Source of the DNA: Callipepla californica brunnescens
Taxonomy: Eukaryota; Chordata; Aves; Galliformes; Odontophoridae
Length of the DNA stretch: 64,000 nucleotides
NCBI GenBank assembly: GCA_023055505.1
Contig: JALIRH010000001.1
Coordinates: forward strand, 11,451,467 to 11,515,466
Reading direction: 5' to 3'
Part shown: one piece after another, positions 37,996 to 51,514 of the stretch
Layout of the letters: every line of letters begins with the position of its first letter
How positions within the stretch are numbered: position 1 is the first letter of the stretch
Position numbers and translations under genes: made by a program
The notes under the pieces: model-generated
Database searches by the model: none
Told to the model about the DNA's origin: nothing
The model's input: the letters and a program-made list of their open reading frames with translations, nothing else

Positions 37996-38606
37996 AATAG
38001 AGAATCCCTACTCTGCCCCCAATATTGCATCTACAGTAGTGGAACCAGATTCTGCATTTCAGAGTGTTTCATCTATCTCTTGGTTTTGATTGCAGTAATT
38101 CCCTAGCATTGGTTTTTTTTTGTGTTTTTTTTTTTTTTCCTGGATTTCTGTTTCCTTCAATGAAATTGTTAACTGTCTTAGAGATCATTTTTTCACTCAT
38201 TATTCTGCCAAATTGTAAGACAGTCTAGCTTCTTCATGAGTAACTCACAAACATCTTCAGACTTCTGTGGTTTTAATGGAGGAAAGATAAGTGAAATTGT
38301 GTAGGTAAGTTTTAAATTAGCTACCATTAATTCAAACTTCATTCTAGCTTAACTACTGTAGCATACTTTAAAACCCAACTAGCTTAATAGAGAAACATAT
38401 TTTTTGAGCATATTGATTTTGTTTTTTTATGAAAAATGTATCACTGTTTACCTGTGTATCTCCTCCCTGCAAAACTGTTTTATGTAGAAACAAAGTATTA
38501 TCTTGTAATAATAATCCCTTCCTTTATTAAGAGATTGTTTTGCATTTGTGTTCATTTCTAACCTCTGTATTTTTTTGTTGTTGTTTTCTTCTCTTTTTTG
38601 CAAAAG

Positions 38607-38939
38607 GTGTTTCTCAAGAGTGACCGGGTTGCAAGAATGGTTCACAGTGGAGGATGTTCTGCAAATGACTTTAGAGATGTTTTTAAGAAAAACATAGAAA
38701 AGAGAGTCCGAAGTTTGCCGGAAATTGATGGATTAAGCAAAGAGACAGTATTAAGTTCTTGGCTAGCCAAGTATGATGCCATATACAGAGGAGAAGAGGA
38801 CTTCTGCAAACAGCCAAATAGAATGGCCTTAAGTGCTGTATCGGAGCTGATTCTGAGCAAGGAACAGCTTTATGAAATGTTTCAGCAGATTCTAGGGATC
38901 AAAAAATTGGAACACCAGTTGATTTATAATGCCTGCCAA
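38607..38939 (+). CDS. CADPS2: CADPS2 exon 3 (111 codons, phase 0-0)
   Basis: This exon encodes 111 residues of CAPS2, [11 protein letters not shown] through QLIYNACQ, continuing directly from SYYE of the previous exon. It follows a strong T-rich acceptor ending GCAAAAG and ends at CAA|GTAAGT. Diagnostic stretches are [32 protein letters not shown] and [17 protein letters not shown] has KKHIEKRV, RKQQARMTASAASELI and NILGIKKFEHQ there, so this is the second paralogue. No known catalytic motif lies here. In the literature as I recall it, this N-terminal region binds the dynactin subunit p150Glued and helps carry CAPS2 into axons, and transcripts lacking exon 3 have been reported in people with autism. 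At 333 bp, in phase 0 at both ends, its omission would keep the reading frame. Confidence 0.98.
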
Positions 38940-39960
38940 GTAAGTATTGCTGTCACTCAGTTCTGTTGTGTTCACAATTTCTCACCCCCACACCCTGCTG
39001 ACAGGTAGGTGTCTCACCTTCAGTTTTAACTGGATCCTCATATTTCAAGGAAGTGAAACCATTCAGAAAGGAATCTTAGCATCACTTGGTCACTGGAGGG
39101 CACTTTGGAATAAGAGTATATGGTACTTTTGCTACAGAGATCTCCTGAGACCTTTTACAGCTCCAGTGATCTGTGTGATTCTGCAGAATGTCCTATAGTC
39201 TATATCTGCATATGTACATATAAATTACATCTATATGTTTGTGTATGTATAGAAATTTTGCATACATTTGTGTGTATGTGTAAACATCTTTGAAAGAAAT
39301 TTGCTGTCATAAGTAGGTAGATGGTAGGTATTGAATTCAGGATGCCCTTGGCCATACAGTGTCAAGAACTCAGCATACTTCACTGCACACACCATCTACG
39401 GAGCTAATTTGCACTTCTTTGCTTTGTTGTTCTGTTAGGTAATAGAGATGTCCCCTGTAAATTACTGAATCTAAAGCAGTCTATTCAGCAGTCACTTTCA
39501 GATTTATAGGTATAGTCTATTACTAATCAGTAGTATAAATAGTATGTAGAAGTGTTTTTCCTGGCCAGTCTTCATAGTGATGCAGCAACAAAATAAGTAT
39601 TAGTTTGTGATAAAAAATCTGGACATTTTTGAAAGTCTCACAACTGGCAAGAGCAGATATTTATAGTATTTATAGTTTTTAAACTGAACTTGCACAGCTT
39701 TCTAACCCATTTTTTGAACAGTACTAAGCTAAGCTATTTCCTACATATTACTCTGAAGGTCAGTTTACAGCTATCTCAGTACAAGAACAAGTACGGAGTT
39801 TGCCTCAGATTTGCTCCAGTTTTTCCATTTGGCTCTTATTTAACATAAATGTTAACCACTTAGACATGCAAGTTGGTAATAAAGTCAAGAAGCACTGAAA
39901 TTTTAGGAAATTATTTTTCTTATTTGAGTAGAGGATTGCATAGCAGAACATACAGGCCTA

Positions 39961-40145
39961 GGACAATTCAGTTTGAAAAAGACCTCAGGAGGTCATTCAG
40001 TTCAATGCTCTGCTCAAAGCAGGTTTAACTGTATGGACATACCAGGTTACTCAAGGTTTTATACATTCAGGTCTTAAAATTGCCAAGAAATCAACATTGA
40101 GTGCACAAACTCTCAAGACAACCTGCTCCAGTAGTTGAAAATATG
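39961..40145 (-). mobile_element. CR1-like LINE fragment, diverged 3' region
   Basis: A degraded minus-strand CR1 copy about 1 kb downstream of exon 3. Plus-strand landmarks are AATTCAGTTTGAAAAAGACC, TCAGGAGGTCATTCAGTTCA, ATGCTCTGCTCAAAGCAGG, TACTCAAGGTTTTATACATT and CAACCTGCTCCAGTAGTTGA. These fit an older CR1 subfamily. Confidence 0.8.
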
Positions 40146-43100
40146 AAAAATTAACTTTTTTTCCCCATAAGTAGATAACATTTTACTTTCACGAGAACCT
40201 GCATGGCCTCCTCCCTGCTCTGGTGTCTGATAATTTATTAAATTAGGCTTTATGTGTCACTGTGAGTAGTGAGAGTCTGCTGTTGGTGTTCATTGTGCTA
40301 GAGGAACACTGTAGAGACTCGAGTAATAAAGCAAAAGAAATTGTTCTTTTAGTCTAGAAGTGGTTCTCATGATATGGATCCATAGGTTCTTGTGTGTGTG
40401 TAATTGAACAATTCTTGGGTTTGGTTCTTGATTTGTAGGAATTCTGATGCATTAAAACTGCAAAGCAAATACCAGCAGGGATCTCCTGATCACCAGTTCT
40501 CCGTTTGTTCTTGGTCCGTAATCTATGGAGAAATTGAAACATCAGAGCAACTCATTTTTATCTTCTGTCATAGTTTAATTTTGAACATGGTGTTATTTTC
40601 TTTTATGTTCTGTGAATAGTAAAATAAAGAAGAAATTATCCTGTGGTAGGTAGCAAATGAGGTGGCTCTTCTGATCTGTGTGAAGACTCAATGAGGCAAA
40701 GAGAAGAGTTTTCCTCTTTCTGGTGTTGAGCTCTGAAGGTTATAAAAGCTCCTGTGCAGGTCTGTGAAATGTGCGTTGTTTACCTGGGATTCACATGAAT
40801 ATTGGAGGATATAAAGAATGGGAGACATCTCTTTGGGAGTAGTCATAGGAACATCTACATAGTCAGGAAGGATAGAAAAGGCACGCTTCAAGCACATCAC
40901 ATACCCTTCTTGCTTTGGGTTCTAGCTTACTGAGGTTTTCCTCATGAGATTACTTTGCTGAAGCAAAAACTACCATTTCATACTTCAGCAGTGCAGTGTT
41001 GCTACCAAATATAAATGTTGTATCTTGTTATTGTGGGTCAGTCCAGCATATAGTACACCAAAGGTATAAGGAGAAATCTGTTGCAAAGAAAAAGACAGCA
41101 GTCATGGCTTTCCAGGAAGCGCATTGCAGCCAGCAGCCAGTTTCTTATAATGTAATGCCTCTTCTCCTTTGGCAAAATCCTGCATTTCTCATCAGAGTTT
41201 TAATTAACTTTTTAGTTTAGACTGTATTTTAATCCATTCTATTCATAGTGTATTTGTTAAAAATGAAATGAAGTTAGACTCCTATTTCAGTCGACACGAC
41301 AGTTTTCATTCTCCCCTAGAAGTACCTAGCTGTCTTTATATGTAAAAGCTCACTTCTGTTTCCCTTAGCCACTGCTGTTTATAATACTGAAGACTTGTGA
41401 ATAATGATAATCAATAATGTCTGGAAGAAGCGAGATAAGTGAAAGTCCAAACAGATGTTAAAATTGTATTTTTGATAGAGGTTTTGATGAGTTGGCTTCT
41501 AGCCTGTGCTTCTAGCAGAGAATCAGATCTTCACATGAAATACTGAATATTTTGCAGCTCTGAGAAACATCTGCCCTTAACAGAAAATCTGTATAGTTAT
41601 CATTTGTGCAGAAAGCTGTCTTTTTCTTACCCTCTTTTAATTCCATCCAGCCCTTTGGAAACTCCAGTCTGAAAAAAATCTCATAATGTCAATGATAAGA
41701 GTATATTATCCTGCAGCTACAGGGCTGGTTTGCAAACAAGGATGCTATTCGTAGCAGTAGGTGGTATTGTCTGCCAGCCTCCTTCTTGTAACTTCTGTAC
41801 TTTCAAACTTTTTACTGTTTGTCAGCAACCTTTGCATTCCAGCCTGTACTAAATGGAGCATTTCCTTTTACTCTTAAACCCTTGGGTATCCTGTAGTTGG
41901 CCATCAGAAGATTCCACTAGGACATGGGTTGTTGCAGGTCCACACAGGTTGCTGGTCTCTATCCTTTGTGTGAGAGCAATGAGAGACAGTGTTTATACAG
42001 TCAGCACAAGAACTTAATCAACAATAAAGTGAATAATGGTAGATCAGCTCTCTGGCATTGTCAGTCTGCACTACTATGAGAATCTTATAACCTTTTCCTT
42101 GAAGACTTGCTTCTTGCCACAATCTTTTAGCGTATACTAAATGCCTCGGTGCATCCTTAGGTACTGAATATTAACAGGAATGTTCACATCAGGATATTAA
42201 AGCTTTCTTCTGCAACTCCATTTTCAACTTCTGAACTTAGAGCAAGGCTAGCAACTGCTGCTGAGCATCTACTTTTCTTTGCGATGAAAAGACTTAATTT
42301 GGAAGTGCTAACACTTTCACCTGATTATTATTTACATTGTGTTGCCTTGATCTGTGTTTTATGATAAAGAGATAATTGCCAGTTAGTTGGGACTTAAAGA
42401 TCTCCTTGACTTGCTTTTGAGATGCTTGGTCACAGTGTGTTGTTCTGGTTTCTTTGATTTACAGAGATCAAACATGATAAAGTCCTTTTTTGTCTTTTTT
42501 TATTTTTAATTATTGACTGATATAGAAGATAACTTTGCAGAAAGTCAAACTGAAAGTCAAAATCTAGATGCTTTGCAGTCATGCACTGTTGTATCACTTC
42601 ACCAATACCAGGTAAATCATAACTCCACACAGAGGTTATTTTATTTTGGCACTGCCTTTGTAGCATTCACTTTTTTTTTTTGTCTGATCTACAGCCTCTT
42701 ATCTAAGGGGGATGGGAGGAGCTTTTCATTAGGAAAGAGTACTTTTAAGTCACAATCTCTTTTCTGACAGGTAATAAATAATTTTGAGAACACATCTGTT
42801 GAGTCTTCTACTGTCAATGTTTTGGGAATCAGCCACAAAATAGATAGTACTTTGCTTCTAGTCATGTTTATCTATTTTGAAGTCTTGACTTGCTTCTGTT
42901 TCACTCCTTGATTATCTATAGGTTTGACAAGATGTATCTCTTTGTGTGTCTAACACTGATAATTATAGACTGTATTGTATCTTCAATAAGAAAATTTTAC
43001 AATTTTAATGTTAAGAAAATTTCTGTCAAGTATTTCTCCTGAACCTAAGGTTGCCCTTGCTGCTCAGTACAGTTGATCTTTAAAGATTATTTCACCTAGC

Positions 43101-46100
43101 AGTTTAATTATTAGAGTCCAATTAAACATAATCACTTTGGTTAAGTCAAATCAGGGTCAGTTTAATTTTACTTTGGCCTTCTTGACTTTCTTGAATGATT
43201 GTAGTTCTTTTCCTTGGCTCAGTAAGATATTGAAAAGTAATGCAGTTATGTCATGAATTACAGATTATCAAAAGGAAATTCACATATTTCTGGATGTTTT
43301 TCTTAGAAACTCTTATACCCCACATAAGCTATGGGGACAAATGCAACTATGTCAAGCATTGAGAATGATACTCTTCTACAATAAATTTTGGTGTTGATTT
43401 TAAGATATTCTTTGTGAAGTAATGAAACCGGTAAGATTTCTTTAGGAAGGAGTACCAAAACTTAAGAAATTAATTTATTTCCTGTCTCAGCTTAAAAAAT
43501 TGTTTAGTCTGTATATTATAGAGCATGTGTTGCTATGCATCTGGGTATTTTTAGTCAGAACAAAATATGCCTGTTCTGCAACCAGATATTATAATGTGAC
43601 CATGGTTTTAGCTAAGATGTTGTCTTTCAGATGATCACTAATGACTGCCATTACTTATTTCATGATAAATCTTACCTGATACAGTACAGTAAACTCTGAA
43701 AAATGTTGAGGAGGTCCACTGCTGTAATTTCAAGGTAGCATCAGGTGCTGGATGAATTGTTATCACTGCTGGCTTGTAAGTCCCTGTAGGATGAGAATAT
43801 GCTTTTCCCTTCGTAACCTGTATCTGTTCCACTGTTTAAAAACATTAAATGTGACATGATAAATGTGAGCTTACAAAGTTTCTGCACAGAGAAGCCGTGC
43901 AGTAATGATGTAGTGCCTTTCAGAACAGGTCAGTGTTTTAAAACTGTTATATGTGTCTGTCAACCTGAAAAGTATTTCATGCCTTTGATATCAGAAACAT
44001 TCAAATGTTCGCACTTCAGGCTTGTTCGCACATCAACTCTATTGGTTTTGAGTACCTGTAAGTACAAGAATAAATCTTCTCCTACACCATCCTCTTTAGA
44101 AAAATCTGCTTTCTGGTTGAATTTCCCTTTTCATCAAGAGGAAAAAAAAGAACAGCTATCTGTGCTTAAGTGAGAGTAAATTATTTCATACAAAATATTT
44201 AAATGGAGAAATAGATGCTCCTTTCTCACAGGATTTTAGATTTGTTCTCTTCTGGAAACATCGCTCAATTTTGTACATGTAATATGAAGTTATTTCAATA
44301 GTTCCTGGTTTTGTTTTTTTGCTGATCTGACTTAGATGTCTTTTACCTCATTTTGAGGGGCCTTTGGTGGTCTTGCTCAAGACAGAAAAAATTTACTGCT
44401 TCAAAAAAGAGTGCTGCAACCTGAAGTAGTCGTCTTAGATCTGAAATGAGGCTGTCAGAAATCTAGAACTTTGCTGAACAGTATGTCTGAAAGGTTTGGA
44501 TTTTCACCTTAAGTATGTGGGTTCTGGTGAGAAAGGAAATCTTGGAACCCCCAAGTTACTGAACTTTTAGTTTCCATAATCAAAAGTATTTTTTACGGGA
44601 TGGCAGAATTTACTTTGAAAGAAAATGTCTGATTGTCCCAAGGGGTTGGTCTGTTCTCATTTGCTCAAATGACAGAAGAATGATGGAAAGAATATCAAAG
44701 CATCCTCAGAAAAGTAATTTACTTTTTAGCATGTTTAAATATCTGACTCTGAATAACATTTAAAAGCCCTGCAAGTTACATAATGGAGAAATGCTTTGAA
44801 ATGTTTTTTCTTTGTAGATAAAGGAATACTGAGGAAAATACTAGAGAGAAATAGTGTGTTGGTGTTTTCAGTACTTGAAGTGTTGCAGTGTCCTTGTTAC
44901 ATTCAGCTTGTGAGTAAAATTGGCCATTATATACATGTTTAAAAGGAAAACCTGAGTGGAACTTTGGAAAACTGAGAAAATGTTCAGTTATAATCATTCT
45001 TAAGACACCATGGATTTTTCTGTCATAGAACTGTGTATCTGCTTCTGTGGCTTATGTTCTTGCTTTGCATTTGAGAGAATGAGTGGACATGTATAGTCTC
45101 TAGCATCATAAAAGACCACCAGCAGCCACTCACTAGTAGATCCACTTGCATTTACTACTTTTCCTTGTCACAAGAGGTGAGCCAGGCTTTACTGAGAATC
45201 CACAGGCAGTCGCAGAGAGAAGTGAGAGTACTTCTCTCCCCAGTTCTGTCTTGTACCTTCTCTGTGGCTTGAAGTCATTAGTATTGGGATTTTGGCTTCA
45301 GATCTTTCTTCACTTTTGTTTTCTGCACATCTTTTGCATTCAGTGGGTGAAGGAAAGCGTCAGTAGAACATAAAAAGATAAGGAAGTTTGTTTTGGCTTT
45401 GTAAAGCAGATCCTTTTAAGCTTGTTCTAATTTTACCCACCTCTGTGTTTCTTCCCCTAAAATACTCCTTTGGAGCCTTCAAGAAGTAATTAATGCTGTT
45501 TTGACATTCTCCTGAGTTCCAGATCCAAGTAAGTTAAGCTGCTTCAACACTGGAAGCCAAATATATCCAGCATCTAACTTGCACTTTTATTAACATCACC
45601 ACTGCATTTGATTCATCATGTTTCCAGCTGAGGAGAAAGTGTCTCTGGCTTCATATTAAGCAATAAAATAAAGCTCTTCTCCCAGAGAAGAGTTACTATT
45701 TTATATTTTAAAATATAATTTAATTTTTGTTTTAAACAAGAGATCCTCTGTCTTGAGGTAAATAAATACCAGATAAATACAGTTGTTACATATATTATTA
45801 GTTAGATTTTCAGGCTGACTACTCAATTTATTAACACATCTAGCTTAGATGTGCATTTAAATCCTTAACATATGCATTTGAATGAGTACTTTTAATCAGT
45901 CTGAACACCCTTTGCTGAATGTGTCACCTGTCCTACTAAGACATGGTAGAATTCTATTCCCTTTTCATTAATTCAAAGGAAAGAAGTTTTCCTTAAAACA
46001 GTCGCTTCCAACACAAGGATCCATTTGATAATTTAGGTTTGATCCTCTGCAGAGTTTCTGATCAGAGATGTCTTCAGCAGCCTGCATGAAACCAGCAGAA

Positions 46101-46913
46101 ACAGCTGAAAAGCCACAAGAAGAGAATGAGCCTATTTGTCTATGTGTCTCTCATGTTCTGGTATGGAATGTCTTGTTCTGATGCTTACATACCTTTTTCC
46201 CCTGTTTCGGGAAATTTTGAGAGAGATCCCTCTTAACTCTTCCTATGCCAATTTCTTTACAGATGGCTGCCCAGTTAAGGTTCCTGCCTCCCAGTCACTT
46301 TTAAAGGGAAAGGTGGAGGCAAACTTCAAAATGAGCTGTAATGACATAGAGTATATATGTATTTCAAACAGAAATATCAAAGCACAACTGTAATACAGTG
46401 TAGAACATCCCATGCAAGAGTAATTGTGAATGTAAAATAGCTGAGAGAGCTTCAGCTCTGTTTGGATATTCCATCTCTAGTTTCTTATAGTCTAGGAAGG
46501 TGCTTTTGTGTTTCTTCTGAAAATGAGCTAACTCTTTCCAGATGTTCTCTGCTGAAGCTGTCCTAATATTTTAGCTGTATTCCTTCCATAGTCCACCTCA
46601 GACACAATCTCATCCCAAATGAAAATTGACTGAGCAGAAGAGCCAACTTGCAGGGACATGCTGTCATGTATTCCCACATTTTGTACTAGAAGACTCAAAG
46701 ACAGTTGTTCTTATCATCCAGATTAAGTTTTGTGTCAGTGCCAAGGCTGTCTGCTTTTTGATTAGATGCTTGTCATTTTGAACTTCAGATGTGTTTAAAA
46801 GGCAGTGCCTGTTTCTCTCTGTATAGGTTTTCTGTGTAGATTGACCACATTTCAGTCTTTTTTGCCAGTGTCATGAAAAATTCCCAGGCTGACTTCAGTA
46901 ACATTCTTCTTAA

Positions 46914-46942
46914 AATTATTTTATTTATTTTATTTTATTTTT
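46914..46942. repeat. (TTTTA)n low-complexity tract
   Basis: Imperfect TTTTA/TTTA units in intron 3, followed downstream by an A-rich stretch. Confidence 0.8.
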
Positions 46943-48123
46943 CTGTCAGTTAAATGAATAGAGAGAAAAAAAAATAATTGCCCCTCTCAGTCTAAAAACT
47001 TACAGCATAATGGGAAAAGAAAAAAATAAGAGAAAAGTAAAAAACAGAATCCGTCTGTACTTTGTGTTGTCTTTGAGTCTGTTTCTTGATAAAGAAAACA
47101 GAAGACTCAAATATGTTAACTATAAACTGGAAAAGTCTGGAATAAAATAATACTGGTTAGATAGGAAAAATCTTGACTTCTATGTTAAAAGGAGCAGTTT
47201 ATGCTAAGCTCAAACACTCTTGGGCTATAAGAGAAGGAACTTCTCTTTTGCCTTTTGCAAAAGAAGTAAGGAAAGAGTCATTATTAGCCAACTTTCCTGT
47301 TGCCACTGAACAAACTGTTTTCATAACCAGCCATGAAATGGCAAGCATACTAGTGTGGGAACACTAGGACTCCCTGTAAATGAGAGAATATAATACTCAG
47401 CCGTGGCTGAGAGCCTGCAAAGTTATGCACAATATTCAGAAGCAGCTTTGTTTTATTTCTGTTAGAAAAACATGCTCCTGTTATAAAATCATGTCTGTCT
47501 GACACAGCCTCCTCTTCAGATTGTGCCTTCTCTCAAGGAGACTGAAAGCAAAGTAAGACCTTATCTGAAATATCTCTCCTTCCTTAAGAATGTTTTTCTG
47601 CCCAGTGTTCTAATTTACTGTACTGGAGCAACTATTATGCCTTATGGATGGATAGCAGGCTTTCTGTAATGAGTGTTTTCTCACCATTTTAATGGTAATA
47701 GTTCCCTCCTGCTCCTGTGTTTCCAGGAAGGTGGAATCTGGAAGCTTATGACTTCTGGCAGCAGGAGAAAGTTTTCATGTCTCTCTGCAATTATTAATCT
47801 AGAAAATTTGTTCAGAATTCTGACAGCAGAGGAGGATTTCTGCTGTGGGAAGAATCCATTCTGGACACATTAGGTTTGGCAATTGGATTAGCACAAAGAG
47901 GAAGCAAAAAATGTTCATGTTTGGCAACCCCAGCTTGTCCAGGACAAATTAATCCATCTGCTGGGTAGACACTTTTATTTGCTTCTCACTTAAATGTACG
48001 ATGTCGCAGAGACTTCTGAGGCTCATCCAGATTTCTGGCTACTGCCTCTGGCTACACATATGTGGGAACACCAATAACATGACCTTGAAAAGTTTAAAAC
48101 TTGCCACAAGACTGAGAGCAAAG

Positions 48124-48285
48124 GTCATAGAATCATCCAGGTTGGAAAAAGCCTTCAGGATCATCAAGTTGCACCATCAGGTGAACTATGGAGTCCTGTT
48201 TCTAAATTGTACATTCAAGTGTCACTTAAATACTTCAAGGGATGCGGTCTCCGCTGATTCCACATCCAATGCATAACTATTGAAG
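48124..48285 (-). mobile_element. CR1 LINE, short 3' fragment
   Basis: A minus-strand CR1 tail. Plus-strand landmarks are GGTCATAGAATCATCCAGGT, TGGAAAAAGCCTTCAGGATC, ATCAAGTTGCACCATCAGG and CACATCCAATGCATAAC. The first 60 bases match the CR1 3' end well and the inner part is diverged. Confidence 0.85.
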
Positions 48286-48844
48286 CTTTGACTTCTTTGG
48301 TTGTGGCACCTTGTTTTAAGAGCTGGTAAGAAGTGATGGAATTAAACTGACAAGAAGACACAGGCACGTTTGTGGGCAGAATAATGAACATAACAGAGGA
48401 TTTTAAATGAGGTTTGTTAGGAGTTAGGAGCTAATTTCAGGATTAAATGAAGAAAAATTACATGTGGAGGAGATATTTATGACAGAAGGCTTCAGGGGAG
48501 ACTATAACATTCAGAAAGGTGAATGTTTATAAAAGTTGTTGCACTAACACAAAGTATTTGAACAACAAAAGGGAAGTCCATTCTCTGAGGCAAGATCAGA
48601 AAAGTAAATAAGATTGGTGATGTTGTGATGAGGGTCAGTTGCAGACCAACTGACCAAGAAAGTGGAATCATCCACAAAGAAGTAATAGAAGTCTCCCAGT
48701 GAGAGGCCTTGATCTGCAAGGTTGTGTGGCATTGTGTAAGCAGTCAAGAGAGTTTCTAGACTGTGTTGGTGATGCTTTCTCATGAATGCAAAAGGATCAG
48801 TTGGGATTAGAGCTCTCTGACTAGCTTCTCACAGAGAAAAGATG

Positions 48845-48898
48845 AGGATTGGACTAGATGATCTCTGGAGGTCCCTTACAACCCCTACAGTTCTGTGA
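48845..48898 (+). mobile_element. CR1 LINE, very short 3' end
   Basis: A plus-strand CR1 tail of about 55 bp: AGGATTGGACTAGATGATCT followed by CTGGAGGTCCCTTACAACCC and CTACAGTTCTGTGA. Sequence upstream may belong to the same copy but is too diverged to claim. Confidence 0.8.
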
Positions 48899-49578
48899 AA
48901 TGAGACCACAGGTATCAGCTGGGCTGCAGACATCACCGATTGACAGAGTTCCAAGATTGGAGGAAGGCTGAAAAGGTGCACTGTAAACTTCTTTGCCAAA
49001 AGGATTGCTATGCAGAGGCTTTAGAGAAGTTGCAGTGTAGACAAGCAGAGAGGTGGCAGATTTTTAATGAAAACATTGAGTTCAGGAACAAATAATCTTG
49101 TACAGAATGGTTGTGAATTACAAGCATCACTTTAGTCTGTGAAGGCCTAGAGGGATTGTGAAGCACAAACTCTTGCAACTCATTTTCAGGGAAAAGTAAC
49201 ATTATTATGTGGATACCAAGAGGAAATCACGTCTGTCTGTTCTGAGTGACATCTTCCATTAAATTATTGATAATGTGAGTAAGGAGAAAAAGGGGGTAAT
49301 ACACATTTGTTTTACTAGGGTACAGTTTTTGACACAATTCGCCAACCAGATTCATATTTTTATACTGAGGAAGTATGTATTGGGCAAGCTGATGATTAAA
49401 TGGCTTGAAAATTAACTAGGTCACTATGCTGCAAGAATGACAGCAGTCTGAAAGCCCAGATGGTAGCTGGGAGCTCAGTACTTCTCTGTTCAGTATCATT
49501 GTTCATCTTGTATGTTAGAGATAGTTGCTTTACCATGGAGAATCCTATTGGATTCCTACTGGAGAGGAAAATGATAGC

Positions 49579-49596
49579 TAAATAAATAAATAAATA
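49579..49596. repeat. (AAAT)n microsatellite
   Basis: Four consecutive AAAT units in intron 3. Confidence 0.8.
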
Positions 49597-51074
49597 CAGT
49601 CCAGATAATTCAGAACTTTGTGAAGTTAATAGACTGTTGGTGAAGATCTGACTGTGATCATCTTAGCAATTTTTCAACCTATCTGCTGAGAAATTTGATA
49701 GAAGAAGAGGACTAAGCTAAGTTTCATAGAGTACTATGAAAACAGACTACTTGGTTAACGTTGCAGATTGCAATTTTCCATCAAGGAAAGACAATCCACT
49801 AATTGTCTTAAATCATTTTCCTAAATAAATAGTTAACTGTACACTTTAAAACAAACGGAGACTTTCAACTCTATAGAAAAATCTTGCCTATTTGAGGTAA
49901 GAATTTTTTTATCTGTGGCTGAGCATTTTTTTTCCTCATGATGCATATTGAAAGCAACATCGTATATTGTCTTTTGAAAATCTGATTAATTGGTGCTCTA
50001 ATTGTAAACTGTTGGCCTGAATTTTGAGTTTTCTAACTGGTTCAGTCAGTCACACATAATTATTTAGGAAAAAAGTTTGACAGGGTATTCAAGGTGCTTT
50101 TGCTTAATGGGATGCTCATTAGCTGTTATTCCCCTAATTGCATCTCTTCCTTTTGTTTTCAACATTCCGAAGAAAACCCAATCAGTGATTGATAAGGCAA
50201 GAAAACATCCTGCATGATACTTTTGGAGAGTGAGGAAAGTAATGAAATGATAGAGTATTTCTTTCTGCAGTAAGTCTTTTTAGTTTTATTTTTTAAATTA
50301 AAATCAATATAGTTATAATCAAATAATGGTATTTGCCAGGTCTATTGAGATAACACAAGTTCTGAGTACCTTTAGAAAAATATAGAACACTGTAAGCCCA
50401 TTTAGTATTCGAGGACATAAAGGACTAACAAGGTTTGCATGCTAATTTGGGAGTTGTCTTCTATATGGTAATTTCTGAACAGATAGTAGGGGAGGAGGAG
50501 GGTGGAAGGTTTTCTCTTAAGAGGATCCAGACATGAGTCACAGCTCTTTTAAGCCCATCACTACCTCCTTACCACGGTTGTGGGAGGGTATTCCCTATCC
50601 AGAACCTGAAAGCAAGTTTTATAGAAGGAGACACCGGATATCTATTTCAGTAGGGTCTGGGGGAAGGTGAGAGGGTGGAATAAGAACAGCCATTTCTTTG
50701 ATCACTTGCTTACTCACCGGAGATTAACAGTGCAGATGGGACCTCCACTGCACTTATGCTTGGCATGTAGATAACTGACAAAGTGATTATAACAACACCC
50801 TGGAGACTTTTCTGTGTCTTCATTGATTACCTCAGGACTAAAAAATGCTTAATTTGGATGGTAAAATAGGTACGATACATAACTCTGAAGCTTTTTCGTT
50901 TAACAGTGGGACAAAATATGTAGTGATTAGATCTGCAAATAATAACCTACCATTATTCTCCCACATTCTTCCCTTTCAGGACAGCACATTATCCTCTCTT
51001 TTTTAATCTGCCGAACAGAGGTTGTTAAATACTGTAGTCTCAACCACTAACTTGGGTTATGGTCATTGTGCATT

Positions 51075-51128
51075 CACTAGGACTCAGTGACCTTAACGAT
51101 CTTTTCTAACATAAATGATCATCACAGA
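51075..51128 (+). mobile_element. Probable diverged CR1 3' end
   Basis: The bases CACTAGGACTCAGTGACCTT, AACGATCTTTTCTAACATAA and ATGATC follow the CR1 tail pattern (GGACTAGATGACCTTAAAGGTCTTTTCCAACCTAAATGATT) with several substitutions. The match is short, so confidence is moderate. Confidence 0.55.
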
Positions 51129-51514
51129 TGCCAAGAGAACAAACGTCTGAAAGTTCCATTGCTTATAGTGGCATTTTTGAGCTGTGCTAATGTTTTTCTT
51201 CTGTTCTGTAGTCTGCCAGTGATCCACTGTTCTGAATCCGAATGTATTTCTAATCATCATAATATAGCTTCTGGTGTTTATTAATAACATATGTTGGGCT
51301 AAAAACACTGTTCTTCAGCAACCAGTGGGCTGAGTCTGCAACAGGCCATGACACTTGATTTGGAATGGCAAGTTCTGTAGTCAGTATAATCAGTCAGGAC
51401 TGATGGTAGTGTTTTTAGGAAGCAGTATTGATAATATAGAAGGAGTTTTGGGGGGAGGGCTCCTTTTGGTTTGTTCCTAAGAGTTTAAGTGTGATTTGTA
51501 TCTGTGTCAATACA

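Larger units (their letters stand above)
2752..38606 (+). other. CADPS2: CADPS2 intron 2 (35.9 kb)
   Basis: This large intron starts with GTAAGT and ends with a long T-rich tract leading to GCAAAAG at 38600-38606. It contains CR1 copies of both orientations (near 10.2, 12.2, 16.5, 20.1, 20.8, 29.8, 32.6 and 37.4 kb) and several simple repeats. The stretches 2752-10190, 12470-16470, 21450-29780 and 32890-37440 hold nothing I recognise apart from microsatellites and homopolymers. Short open frames occur on both strands but none has recognisable domains, flanking splice sites or codon patterns that suggest a gene. Confidence 0.9.

Noticed and set aside
40359..40372. AGTGGTTCTCA, similar to the end of hAT/Charlie DNA transposons
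   Set aside because: Only about 11 bases match and no matching inverted end or 8-bp target duplication was seen.
49308..49345. Possible LINE reverse-transcriptase motif (VFDTI in one frame, like AFDTV)
   Set aside because: Only five residues match, the sequence after them does not follow the expected SHN pattern, and no other CR1 block lies in frame nearby.
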